Below are positions 20,040-29,906 of a stretch of DNA of 35,032 bases, piece after piece. Position numbers and translations under genes: made by a program. Source of the DNA: Prorocentrum cordatum (Eukaryota > Sar > Dinophyceae > Prorocentrales > Prorocentraceae); the NCBI GenBank assembly GCA_963575745.1, contig CAUYUJ010001322.1, positions 67,501 through 102,532 of the forward strand, read 5' to 3'. Position 1 is the first letter of the stretch. Every line of letters begins with the position of its first letter. The notes beneath the pieces are model-generated. The model had not been told where the DNA came from. It saw nothing but the letters and a program-made list of their open reading frames with translations, and made no database searches.

Positions 20040-20800
20040 CTGCTGCGCCAGGATGCACCGCAGCGCCGCGCGAGCCACGGGGACCGCATCGGATCGTCGG
20101 AGTGTTGGAACCGAATCGGATTCGGCAGCCAGCTGGATCCATCGGATCGAATGGGACCCCGTGTGTGGGGAAGCCAAGAGGAGCTGCCACAGGTGCGATC
20201 TGACTTCAAGACGAACCCAGCCGTGACGACAAGGGCCTCCCAGGAGACCAGAAAGACAAGCGAGCAGGAGGGAACGGTGGCGGGATCGATACCTGCTCCT
20301 CGGATCAAGAGCCTCGGGCGGCCAGCACGCCCTCGACGAGGCGCGGCTGCTGGAGACCACCCTGGGGCTCCGAAACGCCTGGAACCTCCTACAGACGTCC
20401 GAGAACTCACGGTTCACTTCCTCCTCCGAGGTCGACGTACGGCAGGCTCGCGTCGCGTCGACCCCGACGTGGGTTTTCCTGGCACCGCGGGAACCCTTCG
20501 GACCTGAGCGCTCGGCCGTTCCGTGAGCGCTCGGCTCGCTCCGCGGCGGGCCGAGCCCGGGCCACGGGCGGCGTTCCACCTCCAACGCACGCGAAGGGGG
20601 CCGCCGCAGGGTCGGCACGGCGCGAACCTGCCGCACCTGCTCGGAGCAAGGCCCCACCCAGGAGGGCCGAGAAGCGAATCGATACGTCGGGTCGGAGATC
20701 GCAACCCAATCGGGTCGGCGGAAGCAGGCAGCCGAGCCGGGACGAGTCGAAAATTGGCGGGAGTCGGCAGGCCAGCAGGCCTCCACTGAGGAGCAGGCAG
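20040..20800. other. GC-rich spacer between elements C and D
   Basis: 20205-20275 resembles 9975-10050 (GCGACGAGGGCCTCC and CAGAAA phrases), a short diverged repeat. No gene is recognised. Confidence 0.4.
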
Positions 20801-20807
20801 CCACGTC

Positions 20808-20970
20808 TAAAGGGAAATTAGGACACACAAATAAATACACACAAATAAACATAGTCCCCATATTTTCCCATATTTTCTGGGTTTTTGTCTTCCCCCCCAA
20901 TTCCCATATTTTCCCATATTTTCCTGGGAATCGAGGATTAATTGTGTCTGTGTGTTTTTTTCCCTCCTGA
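20808..20970 (+). mobile_element. Family 1 element, copy D (163 bp), TSD ACGTC
   Basis: Starts TAAAGGGAAATTAGGACACAC and ends TTTCCCTCCTGA. ACGTC is duplicated at 20803-20807 and 20971-20975. It lies only about 770 bases from copy C in the same orientation. Confidence 0.88.
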
Positions 20971-21072
20971 ACGTCGGAATCCCAGGCCGTGCCGAATCGG
21001 AGTCGCACCCGCTCTGCCCGTCCCTCTCCGGCCCCGCCGAGCTCTCCTGCGCGCGGAGACGGCCCGCCGCTC

Positions 21073-21372
21073 GCCATCGCTCGGACGTCCACTCCCTGTG
21101 CTCTCTTCGGTCCCCGTGCGTGCTCTTCTCGCCAAATGACCAAAGGATGCTCCTCGATGGTCCTCGCCGAAGGAAAACATGCACACGTCCGTCAGGAGGG
21201 GAAAAAGCACACACAGACACAATGAATCGCCGACTCCCAGGAAAGGATGGGGAAACATGGGAAGTGGGGGGGGGAAGACAGAAACCCAGAAATTATGGGA
21301 AAATATGGGGAATCCTGTTACCTGTGTGTATCTATTTGCGTGCCCTGGGGCCCCTTCAGTCCGAGCGATGCC
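21073..21372 (+). repeat. Second copy of the 18461 repeat, split by element E
   Basis: GCCATCGCTCGGACGTCCAC at the left and GTCCGAGCGATGCC at the right enclose family 1 copy E. Without E and one GTCCG it would match the repeat at 18461-18587 end to end. Confidence 0.8.
21192..21358 (-). mobile_element. Family 1 element, copy E (167 bp), TSD GTCCG, nested insertion
   Basis: Inverted relative to the other copies. GTCCG is duplicated at 21187-21191 and 21359-21363. It interrupts a repeat whose uninterrupted version lies at 18461-18587. There the sequence GCACACGTCCGAGCGATGCC (18568-18587) runs straight through with a single GTCCG. This fixes both ends of the family. Confidence 0.93.
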
Positions 21373-21461
21373 GTGGGGCCGCGCCCCCCGCGCGCCCCCC
21401 CCCCCTTGCGCTGCCCCCCACGGCCGTCGGAGCCTCACGGGGGGGGGGGCAGCGGCGCCGG

Positions 21462-21512
21462 AGAGGAGGAGGAGGAGGAGGAGGAGGAGGAGGATGAGGA
21501 GGAGGAGGAGGA
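21462..21512 (+). repeat. Short GGA array
   Basis: GGA repeats with one GAT variant. Confidence 0.9.
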
Positions 21513-21708
21513 GCTCGGGGGAGCGCGCGCGACGGGGCGCGCGCGCCTCGTCGGCCCCCCCCCCCGCGCGTCGCCAGGCAGAGCTCTCGGGAGGGTCGCG
21601 CGCGCCTCGTTCGCCCCCCTCCCCCCGCGAGTCGCCGGGCGGAGCTCGGGAGCGCGCGCGTCGGGTCGCGCGCGCCTCGTTTGCCCCCCCCCCCGCGCGT
21701 CGCCGGGA
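21511..21708 (+). repeat. Three-unit GC-rich tandem repeat (61-70 bp)
   Basis: Units start GAGCTC at 21511, 21581 and 21642. Each carries GCGCGCGCCTCGT, a run of C's and CGCGAGTCGCC-like text. Confidence 0.75.
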
Positions 21709-22178
21709 GCACCAGCTCGGAGCACGTCGCACGGGCGGAGGAGCACACGCGCAGCCCGCGACTCGGGCAGCCCCTGCGCCCCGTCACGGGAGGAGGGCGG
21801 AGGAGCAGGGCGCAGGCGGTCGGGGCAGGGCCGAGGCGGAGCGTCGGCGCACTGCGCCGAGGTGTCAGCGGTGCGCTGCGCTCGCCGTCGCGGCTGCGCG
21901 GCCGGCGCCGGACGCGAGCGAGTGGGCGGCCAGGGCACGCTCCGAAGACGGATACCTTCAGCTGCAGGCTCAAAGGCCATGCCGATGGCGGCCCACATCG
22001 GCGCCCTCGCCCTGGCGTGTCGCACATCGACGACACCCCGACTGGCGCACGGATCGGGAAACTACTCACACAATTGTTACAATTCTGGAAATGTGTTCGT
22101 TCAGGTCTGGTCGACGGAAAAATGCAGGCGAACGCCAGCGGTGCATGAAAATTCGGCGCCAGAATTGCCGCGCGCTCG
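21709..22178. other. Region downstream of the retrogene
   Basis: This is the 3' side of the minus-strand gene. No poly(A) tract, AATAAA or second open frame is recognised. A short AT-richer stretch with ACAATTGT lies at 22070-22110. Confidence 0.45.
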
Positions 22179-23159
22179 CTACGCTGCGACCAAGGCCGAG
22201 TCCTCCTGAATGCTGCCGAGGAGCTTGGACTGCTTGCTCTCCCCGCTCTTCTGCCGCTGGAACTCGCTGGCTCCGCTAAGCTGCCGCTCAAACTGCGACT
22301 CCAAAGCCACCGACTTCTGGATTGTCTCCCCTTGAGAATGGACATAGAGATCGTGGACAAGGGCGAGGACGCAGTACAGGCCCGAAGGCATGAGGAGCGT
22401 CCAGAGCTTGAAGGCGTTGTACGCGATGGAACCCAAGCACGCGCCTCCAATGAATCCGGCAAGGAGAAGACTCATGAGAATCACCTTGTTTCTGTCCGCG
22501 GTATGCTCTTCCCAGTCTTCTGGCGCAAAGTTCCTGCACTTAGTTAGAAACCTGGAGATGATTCGACCAATGGCCAAACCCAGGTCCGTGCCCGTTCCGG
22601 TCATGTGAGTCGTGCGAATGACGTTTCCGCTCCAAGACGAGCAGAGCCCGTTCTGAAGGCCGCAGCCAAGGGCCAACAGGTGCGCGCCGAGAAGACCGTG
22701 GCCGCTCAAGACTATCGGACTGGCCATGATGAGCGCGAGCATCATGAGGGCAGACGAGTAGGGCGCCTTGCCGATCTTGAGCGTCGCCTTGGGGATGAGC
22801 AGGCCGCACAGGGTCGACCCAACGATGAAGTCGAGAACGAGCAGCGCGGGCGTTGGCACGTCCCCAGGCTGATCTCCGAACTGGCGGAGCCCGATCGCTG
22901 TAGAGGAGCCGGAGACGTGGCTGACGTACGTACTGAACTTGGCAAACGCCACAGCATTGACCATTCCAGCGCAGATCGCCAGGGTCAAGCCGCTAACGTG
23001 CACGCCGATCTTCTCACTGTTGTTGCTGATGGCGTCGAGCACTGCAAGCCTCTCCTGGAGCGCGGCGCGGAAGTGGCGGCTGTCGAGCGCCTCGCCTATT
23101 GACCCCAAAGCCTCGTCGCTGATCATCAATGACTCCGAGCGCTGCAACGTGCTGGGCAT
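22179..23159 (-). CDS. DUF1275/YoaK-type multi-pass membrane protein, intronless retrogene
   Basis: The frame encodes 326 residues and ends in TAG at 22181-22179. I chose the ATG at 23159 because it is the first ATG after an in-frame stop inside the leader relict; the 14 upstream open codons contain no ATG. Family hallmarks are visible: an N-terminal AGMVNAVAF...TYVSHVSGSS block (about residues 64-86) and a GLQNGLCSSWSGNVIRTTHM block followed by TGTGTDLG (about 167-194), which resemble the paired glycine-rich motifs of DUF1275 (PF06912). About six hydrophobic segments lie near residues 52-74, 103-123, 136-155, 157-175, 225-250 and 253-272. The bacterial family is poorly characterised, so substrate and function are unknown. 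A polar N-terminus of about 50 residues and a C-terminal tail with two RQ-x-SG units (near 292-306) are additions to the core. No intron interrupts the frame, which fits retroposition from mRNA. No poly(A) remnant is obvious downstream. Confidence 0.9.
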   Translation of the reverse strand: MPSTLQRSESLMISDEALGSIGEALDSRHFRAALQERLAVLDAISNNSEKIGVHVSGLTLAICAGMVNAVAFAKFSTYVSHVSGSSTAIGLRQFGDQPGDVPTPALLVLDFIVGSTLCGLLIPKATLKIGKAPYSSALMMLALIMASPIVLSGHGLLGAHLLALGCGLQNGLCSSWSGNVIRTTHMTGTGTDLGLAIGRIISRFLTKCRNFAPEDWEEHTADRNKVILMSLLLAGFIGGACLGSIAYNAFKLWTLLMPSGLYCVLALVHDLYVHSQGETIQKSVALESQFERQLSGASEFQRQKSGESKQSKLLGSIQEDSALVAA

Positions 23160-23235
23160 CTTCGCGGAAAGGGAGGACTTCTTCCGCTCGCGAGCGAGCA
23201 AACAGGACTCTAAACCACCGGATTGAGCTAAGCAA

Positions 23236-23256
23236 CTTGAGCCAAATGGCTACGGT
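23236..23256 (-). other. Relict dinoflagellate spliced leader (DinoSL) in genomic DNA
   Basis: On the minus strand these bases read A followed by CCGTAGCCATTTGGCTCAAG. The DinoSL exon added by trans-splicing to dinoflagellate mRNAs has four T's where this copy has three; every other position matches. It lies 76 bases upstream of the ATG at 23159, in the orientation of the gene. Such relicts are known to arise when a trans-spliced mRNA is reverse-transcribed and re-integrated. The terminal CTCAAG keeps an AG that could serve as the acceptor for a new leader. The in-frame TAG of the leader closes the upstream reading frame. Confidence 0.92.
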
Positions 23257-23700
23257 TAGGTCGGGCATGTCCCCCTACAGGCGGATTTTGGATGACACAT
23301 TGAAAATAGCAGCAACAACAACAACAACAATAATTTTAAGACTGTTCGCTCTTATCTGCTCGCGTGTCATTCAATATACATATCCCAAACCCTGGATACC
23401 CGCCCTCTTCGTCTTCGATCGTACCCCCTTTTGGGGGTATATTCATTCCCTGCCACGTGTGGTTGGTGAAGCCCTTGAAAACGAAAGCTAACAGATAACG
23501 GGGGACAATGAGGACGAAGCGATCGGAGGGAGGGAAGGGGTAAGAAGGAGAGAGGACGATGATTTGCGCTGTGAGTGGCGATTCAGCTTGCGCCAGCCAC
23601 TCCAGACACTAACGGGCTGGTCGGGCGGGCAGGCCCAAAGGGGCGGGTCGAGCGGGCGGGTCGTTGAAGCGTAAATTCTGCTTGAACCGCCAGGCAAGAT
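23257..23700. other. Region upstream of the leader relict
   Basis: Contains an AAC run (about 23311-23333) and a TACCCCCTTTTGGGGGTA hairpin near 23420-23437. No promoter motif can be supported. Confidence 0.45.
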
Positions 23701-23704
23701 GTAG

Positions 23705-23950
23705 CGGGAGCGCGACTCCTGGGTGTCGAGGAGCGGCAGCTAAATAAATTGTGAGGAAGTATCAGGCGGGAGCCGCGATTCGGTGGTAAGTTGCGAGGAA
23801 GTCGAAGTCCCAAGCGAGAGCACGATTCTTCAATAAATTATGAGGAAGTATCAAGCGGGAGCCGCGATCCGGTGGTAAATTGCAAGGAAGTTCAAAGCGA
23901 GAGCGCGATTCTTCAATAAATTGTAAGGAAGAATCAGGCGGGAGACGTTG
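23705..23950 (+). repeat. Tandem repeat of about 86 bp, three units
   Basis: ATAAATTGTGAGGAAG recurs at 23744, 23833 and 23916 with GGGAGCCGCGAT...GGTGGTAA between, giving periods of 89 and 83. Confidence 0.75.
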
Positions 23951-24374
23951 TTGTTGTAAACCGGGGGCCAACAACGCAGTTTGACCCTCAAGACCTTCCC
24001 TGATAAAAAAACAGAGTGCGAGCCCCCGAAAGGGCACTTCAATCGCAAAAAAAACAATGTGCACCGGACGGGGGGGGATCAACCATAACCAGTCTTCAGA
24101 AACAAACGAGAGTTCTACAACAACAAAATGACAACAAGATATCAACCCAGGCTATGCTCTACTATTCTTGAACATCCCTCCTGTGGGGGGACAGGCCCGA
24201 CGTGAGGCCACGGAGGGAGCGCACGTCGGCTCGAGCCGCGTCGGGCACGGAGCCTCGGGGGCGTCCGAGGAGGGGGCGTGCAAGCGCAGGGCCCGCGGCT
24301 CGTGGCCCGAGGCGCGTGCGCACAAGAGAGGGGGGGGGGGCGTACCGAGGCCGCGCCGACGGCGACGGTGGTGA

Positions 24375-24549
24375 CCAGGGGGCCCTGAGACACACAAAGA
24401 AATACACACAGATAAGAGGATTCCCCATGATTTCCCACATGGTCTGGGCTTTTTGTATCTTCCCTCCCCCACACTTCCCATAATGTGTCCCCATCTTCCG
24501 GGGAATCGACGAGGGACTGTGTCTGTGTGTGTGTTTGTTCCCCTCCTGA
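24375..24549 (+). mobile_element. Family 1 element, copy F (about 175 bp), diverged
   Basis: The GGGGGCCCTGAGACACACAAAG start, CCCCATGATTTCCC and ACTTCCCATAATGTG motifs and CCCCTCCTGA end identify it as family 1. It is the most diverged copy. The left boundary is uncertain by a few bases and flanking GTGAC/GTGTT match only partly. Confidence 0.75.
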
Positions 24550-24937
24550 GTGTTGGGAATCCGGCTTCTGTGACGCCGAGCTCGCGCAGAGCGGGTGGCA
24601 GGACACCGCAGAGCCGCGCGAGAGAGCGCGCTGCAGGCACGAGCTGCGCGCGCGCACCGAGCGAGACACGACGCAGCGAACCGTGGAAGACGACGCGAGC
24701 CGCGCCCTCCTGCAGTGGGCCTGGCCACGGACCACGCCGTCCGGCCACCGGCTGCCCCGCGTCGCCGTCAGCGGACACCCCGCTCAGCGCGTGCACGGGC
24801 GCCCCGCGTGGCCGCCGCGGCGGCCCCGGCGACACGCTGCGACGGGCCCGCTGCCCACCACCGCCACCGTCCGCTGGAGGGGGGAGGGGGTCCTCCTCCC
24901 CCCATTTCTGCGCCCTCCTCCTCCAACCTCCATGGAG

Positions 24938-25092
24938 GAAAAAGAGCCATGCACGTACACCGACTCTGGCCAGGCCCATCCAGAGCCCAGGATCGGCGCG
25001 TACGCCCTCCTGCCCTGGCCAGGAAGGCACGTGCACCGATCCTGGGTCAAGGATGGGCCTTGCCAAGGTCGGTGCATGTGCATAGTTCTCTT
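24938..25092. repeat. Imperfect 150 bp palindrome
   Basis: GCCATGCACGTACACCGACT then GGCCAGGCCCATCC on the left pairs with GGATGGGCCTTGCCAAGGTC then GGTGCATGTGC on the right, roughly 80% over both arms. No flanking duplication is evident. It may be an old foldback element. Confidence 0.55.
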
Positions 25093-25259
25093 CGCCCGAT
25101 TGACATGAGAAAAGGGGGCCCCAGAGCACGGCCCTCACGATGCCCCAACCTGCCTCCCGCAGGCCCCCGAGGGACCGTCCGTGACGTCCCAGCGAACATC
25201 CTGGAGACCTGTGACCCGCAACCCGGGCACGGTCGTGGGATGGGCCGAAGGCCATTGGA

Positions 25260-27078
25260 CCTGGGCCGGCACGGGAACGGGAAGAGCGCCTCGGCGAGGG
25301 CTCATGGCACCCTTCGCTCTTGGGAGCGCCTTGGTGTGAAAAACTTGCTACGTCGCCGCTCTCCGTTGGGAGCCCTGGTTTTCAGAGACTGTTACGTTGC
25401 CGCTCGTTCTTAGGAGCCTTGGTGTGACGAGCTTTGTACGTCACTGCGCTCTGGGGAGCCTTGGTGTCAACAGCTTCTTACGTCACCGCTCTTTGATGGG
25501 AGGCATGGTGTTCTTGAGCGTCTCCTGGGCCTCTTGGGGGTCCTGGGGGCCCGTATGGAGCCCTTTTGGAACCTTTTAGTGCAATGTTGGGCCGTCTTGG
25601 GGCCGTTTTGGGCCGTCTAGGGGCGTCTTGGAAGCCTTTGGCCGTCTTGGGGCTCTCTTGGGGGCCTCTTGGGAGCCTCCTTGGGGCCTCTTTGGGTTTC
25701 TTGGGAGCCTCCTTGGGGCCGTCTTGGGGTCCTCTTGGGGCCGTCCTGGGGCCTTCTGGGGCTGTTTGGGGGCCCTCCTGGGCCGTCTGGCGGCCCTCTC
25801 GAACCGTTTTCGGTTCCTTTGGGGCGCCTCTCGGGCCGTCTTCGGACGAGCTGCAGGACCTCATGGACCGTGCTGGGCCCGTCTGGGCCCGAAAGACCTT
25901 CAAAAACCATTGGGAAATCAATGTTTCTGTTGGCTCCTGAAGCCGTCTCGAGGGCCGTCAGGAGGGTCTCCGGAGCCGTCTCGAGGCTCTCTGGGACCGT
26001 CTGGAGGCCATCCAGAGCTCTCTTGGGGCAGTCTTTGGGTCGTGTTGGTGCCCGCTTGAGCCGTCTTGGGGCCCTTGAGCCGCTTCACTCGGAAAAATAT
26101 AAGGATACGGGCCGTGGAAGGCGCCCGCGAGCCGCTTCACTCGAAACAAATACGAGGGAAACGGCCCCCCGGCGGCCATTGACGCCCCAACTCGCGGTCC
26201 TCGACCCTCCCTCCCCTGGACCCCTCCATAGAGGGCTTCGCCCCACCAAAACGTCCTCACTCATAAGTCGATCTTTCCGTTACCTGGACCGGCACGGAAA
26301 CGGAAAGAGCGCTGCAAGAAATGACGCGAGATGGCTCACGGCACCCTTTGCTCTTGGGAGCCTTGGGCCGTCTGGCAGCCCTCTTGGACCGTTGTCGGCC
26401 CCTTTGGGGGGCCTCTTGGGGCCGTCTTGGGGCCATCTGCGGCTGTTTGGGGGCCATCTTGGGCCGTCTTCGGGCCCTCTTGGACCGTTTTCGGTCCCTT
26501 TGGGGTGCCTCTGGGGCTGTCATGGGACGAGCTTTGGGGCCTCGTGGGCCGTGTTGGGCCCGTCTGTGCCCGAAAAGGCAAGAACCCTAAAAACATTCAA
26601 GAACCACAGGGAAATCAATGTGTTTGGCCTCCTAGGCCCTCTCGAGAGCCTTCTGGAGGGCCTCTGGAGCCGTCTCGAGGCTCTCTTGGACCGTCTGGAG
26701 GCCATCTGATGCTCTTTGGACCGTCTTTGGGTCGTATTGGTGCCCTCTTGGGCCGTCTTGGGGCCCTTGAGCCGCTTCACTCGAAAAAATACGAGCAAAC
26801 GGGCCATGGAAGGCGCCGGGAGCCGCTTCACTCGAAAACCTGGGCCAGCACGGGAACGGAAAGAGCGCTGCAGCAACATGCCCGAGAGGGCTCATGGCAC
26901 CCTTCGCTCTTGGGAGCCTTGGTGGTAAGAGCTTGTGACGTCACCGCTCGCTCTTGGGAGCCTTGGGGCCCTCTTGGAGCCCCTTTGGGGTCCTTTTGGT
27001 GCCCTCTTGGGCCATCTGAAGGCCCTTTTCGGCTGTCTTGGGGCGTCTTGGAGGCCTTGGTCCGACTTGGGCCTCACG
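25260..27078 (+). repeat. Segmentally duplicated modules rich in CTTGGG phrases
   Basis: The phrase CTGGGCCGGCACGGGAACGG followed by AAGAGCGC...GGCACCCTTCGCTCTTGGGAGCC starts modules at 25260, 26283 and 26839. A GAGCCGCTTCACTCGAAAA block precedes two of them. Between lie degenerate GCCGTCTTGGGG repeats. Long frames in this area look alike in several phases, a sign of non-coding repeats. Confidence 0.75.
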
Positions 27079-27250
27079 AGGGCCCAAGCCGTCTCCGAAC
27101 AAAATGGGCATGGATGTCCAAATTGTCCGGGCGCCGGGGGGCACTTGAAGGTACTGACAGAAGCGCCATAATCGTCGTCGTCATCATCATCATCATCATC
27201 ATCATCATCAGCAGCAGCACCAGCATCATCATCATCATCATCAGCACCAG

Positions 27251-27325
<75 letters not shown>

Positions 27326-27333
27326 TGTCATTG

Positions 27334-27365
<32 letters not shown>

Positions 27366-27581
27366 GTCATCATCGCGTCCCTGGAGACCTGAGCCCCGAG
27401 GTCCCTGGAGCCAGCAGTCCTCTGTACTGATTGTACTTTACCCCCGAAGATGGCCCCAGGATGGTTCCAAGATGGCCCCAAGAGGGCCCAAGCCGTCTCC
27501 GAACAAAATGGACACGGATGTCCAAATTGTCTGGGTGTCGGGGGGCACTTGAAGGTACTGACAGAAGCGCCACAATCGTCG

Positions 27582-27634
<53 letters not shown>

Positions 27635-27723
27635 TCATCATCATCAGCCGTAGCATCATCATCAGCATCATCAGCATCACCCACAGTATCATCATCATCA
27701 GCATCATCAACCACACCACCACC

Positions 27724-27806
<83 letters not shown>

Positions 27807-28110
27807 TATCATTGTCATTGTCATCATCATCATCGCGTCCCTGGAGCCCTGAGCCCCGAGGTCCCTGGAGCCAGCAGTCCTCTGTACTGATGTTACTTTA
27901 CCCCCGAAGATGGCCCCAGGGTGGTTCCAAGAAGATGGCCCCAAGAGGGCCCAAGCCATCTCCAGACAAAATGGACATGGATGCCCAAATTGTCCGGGCG
28001 CCGGGGGGGCACTTGAAGGTACTGACAGAAGCGCCGTAATCGTCATCACCATCATTCATCATCAGCAGCATCATCATCATCATCATCAGCATCATCATCA
28101 TCAGCATGTG
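27079..28110 (+). repeat. Tandem modules (404 and 463 bp) each carrying a CAT array
   Basis: AGGGCCCAAGCCGTCTCC starts modules at 27079, 27483 and 27946. Each continues with CCAAATTGTC, CACTTGAAGGTACTGACAGA and a CAT array, then GCGTCCCTGGAG...CAGCAGTCCTCTGTACTGAT. The length difference lies mainly in the CAT tract and inserted ACC repeats. The third module is cut short by a TCC array. Confidence 0.9.
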
Positions 28111-28117
28111 GCGTTAG

Positions 28118-28262
28118 TCCTCCTCCTCCTCCTCCTCCTCCTCCTCCTCCCCGTCCTCCTCTTCATCCTCCTCCTCCTCCTCCTCCTCCTCCTCCTCCTC
28201 CTGCTCCACCTCCTCTTAAGCTTTCTTCCATCTCGTCCTCTCTTCCTCTTTCTCCTCCCAAG
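28118..28262 (+). repeat. TCC array
   Basis: CTC repeats that become degenerate after 28210. Confidence 0.85.
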
Positions 28263-29520
28263 AGTTTCCCCAAGCGTTTCCACAACGGCTCAAGGAACAC
28301 ACTGTCCGATAGAATGTCTAAATTCTGGACAAAACTCAGTCACCTCGGCGCGTCCAGAAGGGCAGGGGGCGGCGGTGGTTCGCCGTACAGTCGAGGTTGC
28401 TTGGAGAGGACACGCGAGAGGACACAAGACACCTCCGAGGGCCACAATGCCATAGGAATGTAGAAGACATGGGTCGCGAAGCACAGGACACAAGGGTACC
28501 CTTGCTGTGGCAGGGCCGCCCTACTCATCAGCTTCGACTCCAGGCGTCTTCGATAAAAAAGGGGGACTCTCGGATGCCCCTTTTTGGCGCCAACGGCGCC
28601 TGTGTGCACGAGGAGGGCTAGAGGAACAACCACGAAATGGCCTCAGGAACAGCGAGCCCCTTCCGAACCCCAAAGCGGTCCTTACTTCAGCGTCTAGGGC
28701 GTAGGCGTCTTCGACAAGCAGAGGGGGCACTCGCACGCCCTTGATTTGGCAGGTCGACATACTAACCAGCCTCGACTGTAAGCAAGCATCTTCGATGGGA
28801 AGAGATGCGAGGCGGGGATTTATCAATGTCCACCGCCTGGGAACAGGCGTCACTGCACCGACCTCGCAGACGTGCTGCAGCGAATGTTTGCGTGGATTTC
28901 TGTCGATGCCAAAACCCGAAACGGCGAGCGAAAAACGAAATGAATTTCGCGTGGATTATGTTTAGTCTTCATTCCTGGCCAAGAAAATCCGCACGAAATT
29001 CACCTCGAAATCTGGAACGAAATTCTCCAGCACACTCCGGGCCCATCGGATCGTTGTCCAGACGAAATTTGCTCTGCGATGTTGGCGCGGGCCCCAACAG
29101 GCGGTGGATATGCACATACGTTGGCCCCCGGGAGCGCGAACCTACCCGCATCCACAGCCCGCGGAGGTCCGCGACGAGCGACCTCCCCATGGCGGGGGCC
29201 GTGGCCAAGTCCCCGCCTCGGAGGGGCAGCCGAGTCGGGACGAGCCGGATCGGCGGACATCCGCAGGCCAGCAGGGCCTCCACCGAGAGGGAGCGGAATC
29301 CGACACCGGAGCCCGAAGTCGAACCGAATCGAAATCGAAACATCCGTTCAAGTCGAAATCGGATCGGAGGAATCGAAAATGAGCCCCGGAGGAGAGACCT
29401 CGGATGCCCTGGGGCCCTCGGCGGCGGCGGCGCTCCTGCCACCCGCCCAGCGGGCCGCCCCCCTCCAGGAAGCCGCGGCGCCCAGCGGGCGCTATCTGGC
29501 GGACAGGAAGCGGAGGCAGA
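28263..29520. other. Unique GC-rich DNA with diverged repeats
   Basis: CTCATCAGCTTCGACTCCAG near 28525 and the related phrase near 28770 recall 17260-17300, and 29105-29170 recalls 17360-17430. A gene cannot be supported. Confidence 0.4.
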
Positions 29521-29771
29521 CATGCTCCTCCTCCCTCCTCCAGTTTCTCCTGCTCCTCCCCCCCCCCTCCTGCTCCTCCTCCTCCTGCTCCTCCTCCTGT
29601 TCCTCCTCCTGCTCCTCCTCCCCCTGTTCCTCCTCTTCCTCCCTCCTCCTCCTCCTCCTCCTCCTCCTCCTCCTCCTCCTCCTCGTCCCCCTACGTCTCT
29701 TCCTCCTGCTCCTTCCTCCTCCTCCTCCTCCTCCTCCTCCTCCTGCTCCTCCTCCTCCTCCATTCCTTCTC
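29521..29771 (+). repeat. TCC array with TGC variants
   Basis: CTCCTGCTCCTC and CTCCTC repeats with small interruptions. Confidence 0.92.
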
Positions 29772-29906
29772 CTGATAGATAATTTCTCCCTGTCGCACCC
29801 CGGGGCCAGTTTTTTGGGCGGGCCGGGTTTTTCGCCTAAGACTCCCTCACCAGTCAAAATTATGAAACCAGTCACATTATTCGCCTAAGACTCCCTCACA
29901 GATGGA

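Noticed and set aside
21356-22462. Minus-strand frame of 368 codons overlapping the 3' end of the DUF1275 gene
   Set aside because: It is a different frame across a GGA array, a GC-rich tandem repeat and the real gene; the composition is Ser/Pro/Arg low complexity.
3638-24549. Conserved peptide (for example KTETQKIWENMGN) on one strand of the family 1 elements
   Set aside because: All frames are equally conserved and stops and indels differ between copies, so the conservation reflects DNA homology and not coding.
28276-28292. GGCTCAAG resembling the 3' end of the spliced leader
   Set aside because: Only eight bases match and the upstream sequence (CCACAAC) does not resemble the leader.
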